Source of the DNA: Primorskyibacter flagellatus
GTDB lineage: Bacteria; Pseudomonadota; Alphaproteobacteria; Rhodobacterales; Rhodobacteraceae
Assembly (NCBI RefSeq): GCF_900176485.1
Contig: NZ_FWYD01000001.1
Location: 1-64,000 of the forward strand
DNA length: 64,000 nucleotides
Direction: 5' to 3'
The notes beneath the pieces were generated by a model that saw only the letters and a program-made list of their open reading frames with translations, had not been told where the DNA came from and did no database searches. The translations under genes were made by a program, and so were the position numbers. Each line of letters begins with the position of its first letter. Position 1 is the first letter of the stretch. Below, piece by piece: positions 42,209 through 50,236 of the stretch.

Positions 42209-43432
42209 ATGATCGGAAGGAAATCACCTCCGGAACCAAAGCCGTTAGTAAGCGGCCCACGCAGTTTCGATGATTTCGATCTGCGTCTTGGCGATCTCAT
42301 GCGTGGTGAACGCGCGACTCTCGGCAAATCACTTTTGGATGTGCAGCGCGAATTGCGTATCAAGGCCAGCTACATCGCCGCCATCGAAAACTGCGATCCT
42401 TCCGCGTTTGATACGCCCGGTTTCATTGCGGGTTATGTGCGTTCTTACGCGCGTTATCTGAACATGGACCCCGACGATACCTTTGTGGCTTTCTGTCAGG
42501 AAAGCGGGTTCGAGACCGCACATGGCATGTCCGACCGCGCTTCCAGCATCAAGAAGCAGGAAAAACCATCGCGTATCGGCAAGGACCCGTTTACCGAACC
42601 GGCGATGCCCTTTGCGCCGGTCGGTGCATCCGTGCTGTCACAGATTGAGCCGCGCGCGATCGGCTCGACCTTTGTGTTATTGGCGCTGGTCGGCGGTATC
42701 GGTTACGGCGCATGGAGCGTTCTGCAAGAAGTACAGCGCGTGCAGCTTGCCCCGGTTGACCAGACACCCGTTGTCTTGTCCGATCTCGATCCGATCAGTG
42801 TGGCTGCGGCCCCCACATCTGACGATCCCGCCGTGGCGGGCGTTTTTGATCCGCCTCGCAACGATGCGCTTGACCGTCTTTACCGGCCCGAGGCACTGGA
42901 TGTGCCGGTGCTGGTTGCCCGTGACGCACCCATCTCGACACTTGATCCTTCGACCGTGGGGGCCTATGCGCACCGGCTCCGGAAAGACGAGGTCGAGATC
43001 CGCGAGCAGGTCGATTTCGCAATGGCCGCACCGGATGTGGAATTGGCACCGAACGGCCCTAAAGTTCTTGAAGACGCGGTTCCAGGTGTGATGATGGTCG
43101 CCGTGCGTCCGGCATGGGTGCGGGTGCGTGCCGCTGACGGATCGGTGATTTTCGAAGGCATAATGAACGCGGGCGACACCTATGACGTGCCCAGCACGCA
43201 GAACCCCGCCTCGCTGCGCGTGGGCGATTCCGGCGCGGTCTATTTCGCCGTCAACGGGCAAACCTACGGTCCGGCAGGCCCGAATGGATCTGTTACGTCA
43301 AAGGTGGCGCTTTCGATTGACCACCTGACACAGACCTATGCCGTGGCAGTGCCAAATGCCGATTCAGATCTTGCGCGTGTCGTGGCAGAGCTTAACGCGG
43401 CTGAGGTCAATCCGCTGCAACCATCCCAGTGA
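42209..43432 (+). CDS. RodZ-like helix-turn-helix membrane protein
   Basis: A 407-aa bitopic protein. N-terminal HTH_25/Cro-like domain (LGDLMRGERATLGKSLLDVQRELRIKASYIAAIE), one transmembrane helix (about residues 155-175, FVLLALVGGIGYGAWSVL), then a periplasmic DUF4115-like C-terminus (VRPAWVRVRAADGSVIFEGIMNAGDTYDVP). This is the RodZ layout, linking MreB filaments to the elongation machinery. I start at ATG 42209 (MIGRKSPP), as I recall for relatives; ATG 42170 is possible. It follows hemA and precedes ispG, an order I recall from this family. Confidence 0.82.
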   Translation: MIGRKSPPEPKPLVSGPRSFDDFDLRLGDLMRGERATLGKSLLDVQRELRIKASYIAAIENCDPSAFDTPGFIAGYVRSYARYLNMDPDDTFVAFCQESGFETAHGMSDRASSIKKQEKPSRIGKDPFTEPAMPFAPVGASVLSQIEPRAIGSTFVLLALVGGIGYGAWSVLQEVQRVQLAPVDQTPVVLSDLDPISVAAAPTSDDPAVAGVFDPPRNDALDRLYRPEALDVPVLVARDAPISTLDPSTVGAYAHRLRKDEVEIREQVDFAMAAPDVELAPNGPKVLEDAVPGVMMVAVRPAWVRVRAADGSVIFEGIMNAGDTYDVPSTQNPASLRVGDSGAVYFAVNGQTYGPAGPNGSVTSKVALSIDHLTQTYAVAVPNADSDLARVVAELNAAEVNPLQPSQ

Positions 43433-43514
43433 CATCAGCCCGCAAGGGTGGCAAACCGCCTGGTGCCGGACTACATAGGCTCAAGGACCGTCCACAACCC
43501 GGAATCACAGTGAC

Positions 43515-44645
43515 ATGAGCCTCAACCACATCCGCCCGTGGCGTAATATCTATCGCCGCAAATCCCGTCAGATCATGGTTGGCAATGTGCCTGTCGGCGG
43601 CGACGCGCCGATCTCGGTGCAGACCATGACCAACACCGACACAACCGATGTGGCCGCCACGGTGGCGCAGGTGCAGGCTGCGGCAGAGGCGGGGGCGGAT
43701 ATTGTCCGCATCTCGGTCCCGGACGAGGCGTCGTCGAAAGCCTTGGCAGACATCACGCGCGAAAGCCCGGTGCCGATCGTGGCCGACATCCATTTCCACT
43801 ATAAGCGTGGCATCGAATCTGCACTTGCAGGGGCTGCCTGCCTACGGATCAACCCCGGCAATATCGGCAGCGCCGATCGCGTTCGCGAAGTAATTGCCGC
43901 CGCGCGCGACAATGGCTGCTCCATACGGATCGGCGTCAATGCCGGTAGCCTTGAAAAACATCTGCTGGAAAAATACGGCGAACCCTGTCCCGATGCGATG
44001 GTGGAATCTGGCCTCGATCACATCCGTATCCTGGAAGACAACAATTTTCAGGACTACAAGATCAGCGTCAAGGCCAGCGATGTATTTATGGCCGCGGCCG
44101 CCTATCAGGGCATCGCCGAAGCCACCGACGCGCCGATCCACCTCGGCATCACCGAAGCGGGCGGGCTGGTGTCCGGCACGATCAAATCGGCCATCGGATT
44201 GGGCAACCTGTTGTGGATGGGCATCGGCGATACGATCCGTGTGTCGCTCTCGGCCGATCCGGTCGAAGAGGTCAAGGTCGGCTTCGAAATTCTCAAGTCG
44301 CTGGGCCTGCGCCACCGCGGCGTGAACATCATCTCCTGCCCCAGCTGCGCGCGCCAGGGCTTTGACGTCATTGCCACCGTGGCTGAGCTGGAAAAACGTC
44401 TCGAACATATCAAGACACCGATGAGCCTGTCGATCATCGGTTGTGTCGTCAATGGCCCGGGCGAGGCTTTGATGACCGATGTGGGCTTTACCGGCGGCGG
44501 GAACGGTGCAGGAATGGTTTATCTTGCAGGTAGGCAAAGTCACAAGCTCTCGAACGCTCAAATGATCGACCATATCGTCGAGCAGGTCGAAGCGCGTGCC
44601 GCCCAGCTCGACGCCGCCGAAGAAAACGCCCACGCCGCCGAATAA
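43515..44645 (+). CDS. ispG: 4-hydroxy-3-methylbut-2-en-1-yl diphosphate synthase
   Basis: A 376-aa [4Fe-4S] enzyme of the MEP isoprenoid pathway, converting MEcPP to HMBPP. It shows [29 protein letters not shown] at the start, the TIM-barrel middle, and the cluster cysteines in [11 protein letters not shown] and [10 protein letters not shown]. Length and layout are those of the single-domain bacterial form. A family-typical hairpin repeat follows it at 44686-44730. Confidence 0.97.
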   Translation: MSLNHIRPWRNIYRRKSRQIMVGNVPVGGDAPISVQTMTNTDTTDVAATVAQVQAAAEAGADIVRISVPDEASSKALADITRESPVPIVADIHFHYKRGIESALAGAACLRINPGNIGSADRVREVIAAARDNGCSIRIGVNAGSLEKHLLEKYGEPCPDAMVESGLDHIRILEDNNFQDYKISVKASDVFMAAAAYQGIAEATDAPIHLGITEAGGLVSGTIKSAIGLGNLLWMGIGDTIRVSLSADPVEEVKVGFEILKSLGLRHRGVNIISCPSCARQGFDVIATVAELEKRLEHIKTPMSLSIIGCVVNGPGEALMTDVGFTGGGNGAGMVYLAGRQSHKLSNAQMIDHIVEQVEARAAQLDAAEENAHAAE

Positions 44646-44685
44646 AAAGACTGCGCTCTTACCCCAAACCGTCCATCTTCTTCTT

Positions 44686-44730
44686 GGCCAAAATACTCCG
44701 GGGAGCGCGAGGGGCTGGCCCCTCGCTCCG
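44686..44730. repeat. Rhodobacteraceae-type intergenic repeat with strong hairpin
   Basis: TTCTTGGCCAAAATACTCC is followed by GCGAGGGG-CTGG-CCCCTCGC (44707-44726), an 8-bp stem extended by GGAG/CTCC. I recall TTGGCCAAAATACTCC followed by a GC hairpin as a common intergenic repeat in this family. It separates convergent genes and probably serves as a terminator. Confidence 0.6.
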
Positions 44731-44768
44731 ACCCCAGCCAAGGTCGCAATATCCCGAAAGAATTCGCG

Positions 44769-45455
44769 CTATCTGTCGAAATAGCGTTCCAGAACGAAGA
44801 CCGGCATCTGCCCGCGGATCATCATATCGGGCAAGACATAGCTTGGCGTTTTGTCCAACCCCATGCGCTCAAACATTGCCAGATCGGCATCTGCCTCAGC
44901 ACTGTCCGGCTTCACTTCAATCGCAAGACCGCCAACAATCTCCGCAGCCGTGATCTCTGGTCGCTCCATGATTGTGTTCAGCGCGAGCAGAGCGGACCCA
45001 TCCTGACGACGGGCAAGCGCGTGCAAAAGTCCTGGTCGTGTGTCTTCTGGTCCCGCCGACAAAAGCAACAGATTGATCCGCAGATCGCGCCTTTCGACAA
45101 GCGCCTTCAGATCCGCCAGCACATCCGTGCAGCTTTCACAGCCCGGCTTCAGAAACACGGCCCAGACCGTACCAGCCTCCACCGAGCCCAAACCCGGCGC
45201 GTCGCGCGCAAACAGTTGCTGTGCGTAGCCGCCGATCATGGCAAGGTCGGCGGCTTTTTCAGCGGCATACGGATCAACCGGTGGCGGAGCGCTCAGGGCC
45301 GTCTCGACAATTTCAGGATGATCGGCGAGCACTGTCCGAAGCTCAGCGCCCAACGCTATTTGCGCGGCAGGCGTCTCGAACAAGCGCTCTGCTGCGCCGA
45401 CGGATCCGGGCAGGCTGGCCAGCAGTGCAATGACCGCCAGCGATGTCTCAGCCAT
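44769..45455 (-). CDS. Periplasmic thioredoxin-fold protein, CxxC (DsbC/DsbA-like)
   Basis: A 228-aa exported protein. The signal peptide is MAETSLAVIALLASLPGSVGAA; the thioredoxin-like active site is C-E-S-C in FLKPGCESCTDVL and a cis-proline appears in DKTPSYVLPD. ATG 45455 overlaps the upstream dsbA-like stop by 8 bases, so the two are translated together. The region between CxxC and cis-Pro is short for DsbA. It may be a reductase partner, isomerase or scavenging protein for its neighbour; specific role unknown. Confidence 0.75.
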   Translation of the reverse strand: MAETSLAVIALLASLPGSVGAAERLFETPAAQIALGAELRTVLADHPEIVETALSAPPPVDPYAAEKAADLAMIGGYAQQLFARDAPGLGSVEAGTVWAVFLKPGCESCTDVLADLKALVERRDLRINLLLLSAGPEDTRPGLLHALARRQDGSALLALNTIMERPEITAAEIVGGLAIEVKPDSAEADADLAMFERMGLDKTPSYVLPDMMIRGQMPVFVLERYFDR

Positions 45456-46203
45456 TTTCGCGAAGCGTCTCGACCACCTGTCGCATCCCGTCAATCGGTA
45501 CATAACCGCGCAGCATTTCGTCCTGCATGACGAAGGTCGGCGTGCCGTTGATTTGCAACCGCTGTGCCAGCGCGCGTGTCTCTTCGATCACCTCGCTTAC
45601 CTCGTCGGCCTGCATCTGCGCGATGATCGGGTCGGCCTCCAGGTCCAATGTATCGGCGATACGGCGCAGGGCGGTTTCCGTCACTTCGCCCTTGAAATTC
45701 ATCAGCGTGTCGTAGACCGCGGCATAGGCCTCGTCGCCGGCGATTTGCTTGGTCGCAATGGCAAAGCGCGACGACGTCACGGATTCTTCGCCAAGGATCG
45801 GGAGTTCCTTCACAATGTAGCGGATATTGCCGTCGCTGCTGACCAGTTCCTTGACCTCTTCATGCGCCTTGCGGCAGTAGCCGCAGCGGTAGTCCAGAAA
45901 CTCGACCAGCGTCACATCGCCTTCGGGATTGCCACCCTCCCACGAAAATCCGTCATTGAAGAGCGCTTCGGCATTGACCTCGACCATCGTGCGATCGTCC
46001 ATCGCGGCCTGTTCTGCCTGACGCGCTTCAAGCGTGTTGACCGCCTCGATGATGATTTCCGGGTTTTCCAGAAGATAGCTGCGCACTTCTTGGCGAAAGG
46101 TGTCGCGCTCGGCCTCGCTCATCGAGGTGATGTCAAAGGCCATCGCGGGGGCAGCCAGCGCAATCCCAAGGGCAAGGGTGGAAGCGGCGAGGGGTCGTTT
46201 CAT
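45448..46203 (-). CDS. DsbA family periplasmic thiol:disulfide oxidoreductase
   Basis: A 251-aa protein with signal peptide MKRPLAASTLALGIALAAPAMA, a helical N-terminal extension (about residues 25-85), then a thioredoxin fold with C-G-Y-C in LDYRCGYCRKAHEEV and cis-proline in NGTPTFVM. This is the DsbA/BdbD-Com1-like class with a long N-terminus. It probably forms or isomerises disulfides in exported proteins. It is followed by a second CxxC protein and sits 33 bases downstream of the M48 protease gene, suggesting an envelope quality-control operon. Confidence 0.88.
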   Translation of the reverse strand: MKRPLAASTLALGIALAAPAMAFDITSMSEAERDTFRQEVRSYLLENPEIIIEAVNTLEARQAEQAAMDDRTMVEVNAEALFNDGFSWEGGNPEGDVTLVEFLDYRCGYCRKAHEEVKELVSSDGNIRYIVKELPILGEESVTSSRFAIATKQIAGDEAYAAVYDTLMNFKGEVTETALRRIADTLDLEADPIIAQMQADEVSEVIEETRALAQRLQINGTPTFVMQDEMLRGYVPIDGMRQVVETLRENG

Positions 46204-46236
46204 GTCATTCTCCGATCGGTATGTCTGGGGTCGGGG

Positions 46237-47556
46237 CTACCGTTTCGTGGCGCGTTCCGCAGTCAATAGCACATCCTGTGCGCGTTGCCATGGGCCGGAA
46301 CCACGCGGCAACAGGTCTACGGCACGTTTGGCGTGTAGCCCTGCGTCTTTCATCCGGCCCTGAAGGGCATAGCGTTCCGCCGTAACCACCGAGGCCATGC
46401 CGGTCTGGCCGGTCTTGGCGTAGGCCACGGACAGGTCGCGCAACACCCGCGCGTCGCGCCAGTCGCGGTCGCGGGCCTTTTCCAGCGCCGACAGGGCATC
46501 GCGGGGACGATCAGCCGCCAGCAGGGCGCGGCCCAACCCGCCAAGGATCAACGCATTGCGCGGGGCAAGTTTCGAGGCCTGCGCATAGGTGTTGACGGCG
46601 GCACCCGCCTGCCGGCTTTCCAGCAGGATCTGGCCCTTGAGATCCATGTAGAACGGATCGCGCGGGCGCAGCTTCAACGCACCGTCGATGCTGGCCAGTG
46701 CGTTTTTCAGATCTGACTGGCGGTGATGGGCTGCGGCCTGACGCATAAGCGCGATGTCTTGCGTGGCGCTGTCCTTCGCGCGCCGCAGCGTCCATCCCGG
46801 CGCGCGGGTAAAGGCCGACAACTTGCCCTGCGCGCGGGCGAACCAATAAAGCGCGGCATTGCTGTCGGGCAGGTCCTTGCCATAAGCCGCAACAAATCCT
46901 TGCATGGCGCGCATCCGGTCGCGGTTCAACGGATGCGACCGCGTATAAGGATCCTGACGGCTGACGCTTAGCGCCTCTTGTCCCTTGAACATCTCGTGTA
47001 CTTCGACAGCGCCTTTCGGGTTCACTCCCGCGCGCACCATATAGCGGACAGAGCTTTGATCGGCAGAGGCTTCTTCGGCACGACTATGGCCCAGCAGAAC
47101 GCGGAGCGCCGAGGATTGCGTGCCTATGGCGACACCGGCTGCGGCCTGACCGCCACCTGCCGCAGCCGCAGCCGCGGCAAGGATCATGCCAAGGCCCGCA
47201 GCCGTCCGGGCGCTGGCGACGTTGCCGGCCCGGCGTGTCAGATGTCCGTTGGTGATATGGGCTGCCTCATGCGCGATGACTGCTTGCAGGGACCGTGCGT
47301 TGGGTAGCTTCAGTAGAAGGCCAGTGTGGATGAAAATATGCTGCGTGTCCGCCACAAAGGCATTCAGCGACGAATCATTGACCAATAACACCCGCACCTG
47401 CGCCGGGCTCAGCCCCGCTGCGCGTAGGATCGGATCGGCAAGTTGCGCCAAAGCGTATTCAATATCGGCATCGCGGATCAGCGACGCCGCCCGCGCAGGA
47501 ACTGCTGCCAGCGCCATGACACCGACCGCGAGGCAAAGAGTTTTTATCAGATGCAT
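46237..47556 (-). CDS. M48 family metalloprotease with TPR domain (BepA-like)
   Basis: A 439-aa exported protease. Signal peptide MHLIKTLCLAVGVMALAAVPARA, then zinc motif HEAAH (AVIAHEAAHITNGH) with the third ligand Glu in RAEEASADQSS, a Gly/Ala-rich membrane-like segment, and TPR-like repeats in the C-terminal half. This is the layout of BepA/YfgC, a periplasmic protease-chaperone for outer-membrane protein assembly. It heads the leftward M48 - dsbA - thioredoxin-like operon, fitting a role in envelope protein folding. Confidence 0.88.
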   Translation of the reverse strand: MHLIKTLCLAVGVMALAAVPARAASLIRDADIEYALAQLADPILRAAGLSPAQVRVLLVNDSSLNAFVADTQHIFIHTGLLLKLPNARSLQAVIAHEAAHITNGHLTRRAGNVASARTAAGLGMILAAAAAAAGGGQAAAGVAIGTQSSALRVLLGHSRAEEASADQSSVRYMVRAGVNPKGAVEVHEMFKGQEALSVSRQDPYTRSHPLNRDRMRAMQGFVAAYGKDLPDSNAALYWFARAQGKLSAFTRAPGWTLRRAKDSATQDIALMRQAAAHHRQSDLKNALASIDGALKLRPRDPFYMDLKGQILLESRQAGAAVNTYAQASKLAPRNALILGGLGRALLAADRPRDALSALEKARDRDWRDARVLRDLSVAYAKTGQTGMASVVTAERYALQGRMKDAGLHAKRAVDLLPRGSGPWQRAQDVLLTAERATKR

Positions 47557-47616
47557 TGACGCCCCGGTGTTTCGCTCGAATAAGAGCCTTTGGATGCACA
47601 GTTTAGGGAGGTTGCG

Positions 47617-48771
47617 ATGCAGAACTCAAGGCGTGGAGCGGTCGATCCCTTCATTGTGATGGACGTGATGGAGGCCGCGCGGGCCGCGGAGGCTGCCGGG
47701 CGCAGCGTGATCCACATGGAGGTCGGCCAGCCCGGAACGCCTGCGCCGGAAGGCGCGCGGCGCGCATTGGCGAAGGCACTGGAAGAGGATGCGTTGGGCT
47801 ACACGGTGGCTTTGGGGCTGCCAGCATTGCGCGCGCGGATCGCGAAGCTCTATGGCGAGTGGTACAATGTCGATCTTGATCCGGCGCGGGTCGTGGTGAC
47901 GCCGGGATCTTCAGGTGCCTTCCTTCTGGCGTTTACGGCGCTCTTCGATGCGGGCGACCGTGTGGCGCTTGGCAAGCCGGGATATCCGTCCTACCGGCAG
48001 ATCCTGCGCGCGCTGGAGCTGGAGCCGGTGGAGATCGAGACCAAGCCGGAAAATCGTTTGCAACCCGTGCCTGCCGAATTGCGCGACACGGCATTTGACG
48101 GGTTGCTGGTGGCCTCTCCGGCAAACCCGACCGGGACCATGCTGAACAAGGACGCAATGGAAGCGTTGATCGGGCTTTGCGCCGACAAGGGCGCGGCCTT
48201 CATCTCGGACGAGATTTACCACGGCGTCGAATATGAGGCGAAGGCGGTCACTGCGTTGGAAGTGTCCGATGATGTCGTCGTGATCAACTCTTTCTCGAAA
48301 TATTTCAGCATGACCGGATGGCGGGCGGGATGGATGGTCGTGCCCCCCGGCATGGTCCGGCAGATCGAAAGATTGGCGCAGAACCTGTTTATCTGCGCGC
48401 CGCATGCCTCGCAGGTGACAGCCTTGGCTGCGATGGATTGCGAGGAAGAGTTGCAGGGCAATCTTGCGGTCTATGCCGCCAATCGAAAGCTGATGCTTGA
48501 AGGGCTGCCAAAGGCCGGGTTTGACCGGATCGCACCGCCGGACGGAGCGTTCTATATCTATGCGGATGTCTCGCATCTGACCGATGACAGCCGTGCATTC
48601 GCGGCAGAAATACTGGACGGGGCAGGGGTTGCCGTGACGCCGGGGCTGGATTTCGACCCGACCAGAGGGGCGGGAACGCTGCGCTTTTCCTATGCCCGTT
48701 CGACCGCCGACATCACCGAAGGGCTGGCGCGGCTGCAAAACTACATGGCCACGCGTCAGCAGAAACCGTAG
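47617..48771 (+). CDS. Class I/II aminotransferase
   Basis: A 384-aa PLP aminotransferase of fold type I. PLP lysine is in NSFSKYFSMTGWRAGW; the ligand Asn is in SPANPTGTML and the Asp/Tyr in ISDEIYHGVEY; the final Arg lies in RFSYARS. ATG 47617 has GGGAGG 6 bases upstream; the earlier in-frame start at 47590 lacks one. Aspartate-, alanine- or aromatic-type specificity cannot be told. It is divergent from the M48 operon. Confidence 0.9.
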   Translation: MQNSRRGAVDPFIVMDVMEAARAAEAAGRSVIHMEVGQPGTPAPEGARRALAKALEEDALGYTVALGLPALRARIAKLYGEWYNVDLDPARVVVTPGSSGAFLLAFTALFDAGDRVALGKPGYPSYRQILRALELEPVEIETKPENRLQPVPAELRDTAFDGLLVASPANPTGTMLNKDAMEALIGLCADKGAAFISDEIYHGVEYEAKAVTALEVSDDVVVINSFSKYFSMTGWRAGWMVVPPGMVRQIERLAQNLFICAPHASQVTALAAMDCEEELQGNLAVYAANRKLMLEGLPKAGFDRIAPPDGAFYIYADVSHLTDDSRAFAAEILDGAGVAVTPGLDFDPTRGAGTLRFSYARSTADITEGLARLQNYMATRQQKP

Positions 48772-48902
48772 CGGCTCCCGCCAAAGGGCAGAAAATCTCG
48801 CTTCTGGCGGCGTGGAAACTGCAAAAATTATTGCTTCGGTGTAGTGGCCAAAGCAACCCAACCGGGCGTATGGGTGTGTTTCAACCGGACGGGAAGAGAC
48901 GG

Positions 48903-50129
48903 ATGAGCAGTTTGAGAACATGGACCGCGGCGCTGGTACTGGCGGTGCTGGCACAGGTGGGATTCGCTCAGGATCTGCCGGGCCCTGTCCGGCTGGATCC
49001 GCGCAACAGCGTGATACAGAATCGGCTATTTGGCGGGGCCAATGTTGACCTGACGCTCAGCAAGGGCGTGCCGTACCGGGTCTACACGCTGGGTCAGCCA
49101 AACCGATTGGTGATTGATTTCGAAGATGTCGATTTGGGCGGTGTCGATCCCGACGCATTGTTGGATTCCGGCAGGTTTTCAAACCTTCATTTGGGGGCAC
49201 CACGGCCGGGCTGGTCGCGCCTGACGGCCCGGATGGCGCGGCCGATGATTGTGGCGCAATCTGCCATGACAATCGACGCGGGCACCGGCAAGGCGCGGCT
49301 GCATGTTCGGTTGGACAATGCCGATCAGACGGATTTCGATGCGCGGGCAGGCGATGTGCAAGACCCGAACCGGGATCTGCCGGTCGCGAACGGCGCTCAA
49401 CCGTCACAAACCGGCAGCGGCACCCGTTTGCTTCGGGTAGTGCTTGATCCCGGCCATGGCGGGCTTGATCCGGGGGCCGAGGCGGATGGCACGACCGAGG
49501 CGCGACTGATGCTCACGCTTGCGCGCGAAGTGAAGGAAACGCTTCAGCGCGCGGGCGGATTCGAGGTGATCCTGACGCGCGATTCGGATGTTTTCATCTC
49601 GCTTGAGGCCCGCGTGGACATCGCGCATGACGAAGGCGCTGATGTTTTCATCTCGCTGCATGCCGACGCGCTGGAAGAGGGGGTGGCAACGGGTGCGTCG
49701 GTCTATACGCTGGCCGAGACAGCCTCGGACGCGGCCAGTGCCGCGCTGGCACAGCGTCACGACCGTGACAATCTTCTGTCCGGGCTGGACCTGACCGAGG
49801 CGGATGACCGGCTGACAAATGTCCTGATAGAGCTTGCTCGGCTGGACAATGCGCCGCGTTCTCGGGCGCTGTCGGGCCATCTGGTGACAGGCATCCGCAA
49901 CGCTGTGGGCGAGGTTTACAAACACCCGCAGCGGCAGGCCGGGTTTTCGGTGCTGAAGGCCGCCGATATTCCCTCTGTCCTGATCGAGGTGGCGTTCCTG
50001 TCCACCTCCGGAGAGCTACGGAAACTTCGCGATCCGATGTGGCGGGCCAACATGGCGGCGGGGATCCGCGACGGGCTAAGCGCCTGGGCGGCAGAAGATG
50101 CCGCAACGTCACAGCTGCGCCGTCGCTGA
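48903..50129 (+). CDS. N-acetylmuramoyl-L-alanine amidase, AmiC-type with AMIN domain
   Basis: A 408-aa periplasmic amidase. Signal peptide MSSLRTWTAALVLAVLAQVGFA, an AMIN septal-targeting domain (about residues 30-150: YRVYTLGQPNRLVIDFEDV), then Amidase_3 with zinc residues in VVLDPGHGGLDPGA (His), TEARLMLT (Glu) and SLHADA (His), and a late Glu in IEVAFLS. It cleaves the stem peptide from glycan strands during cell separation. PBP1A follows after 107 bases, a common pairing. Confidence 0.92.
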   Translation: MSSLRTWTAALVLAVLAQVGFAQDLPGPVRLDPRNSVIQNRLFGGANVDLTLSKGVPYRVYTLGQPNRLVIDFEDVDLGGVDPDALLDSGRFSNLHLGAPRPGWSRLTARMARPMIVAQSAMTIDAGTGKARLHVRLDNADQTDFDARAGDVQDPNRDLPVANGAQPSQTGSGTRLLRVVLDPGHGGLDPGAEADGTTEARLMLTLAREVKETLQRAGGFEVILTRDSDVFISLEARVDIAHDEGADVFISLHADALEEGVATGASVYTLAETASDAASAALAQRHDRDNLLSGLDLTEADDRLTNVLIELARLDNAPRSRALSGHLVTGIRNAVGEVYKHPQRQAGFSVLKAADIPSVLIEVAFLSTSGELRKLRDPMWRANMAAGIRDGLSAWAAEDAATSQLRRR

Positions 50130-50236
50130 CGCCCGCCGCATTTGGGGGAAAGGCGCGCATCTTCAGGTGGATGTGTTTTGACCCTTTGCAGGGCTATGTA
50201 TAGATAAGCACAACAATCAGACAGGGGGCCGCTCGC

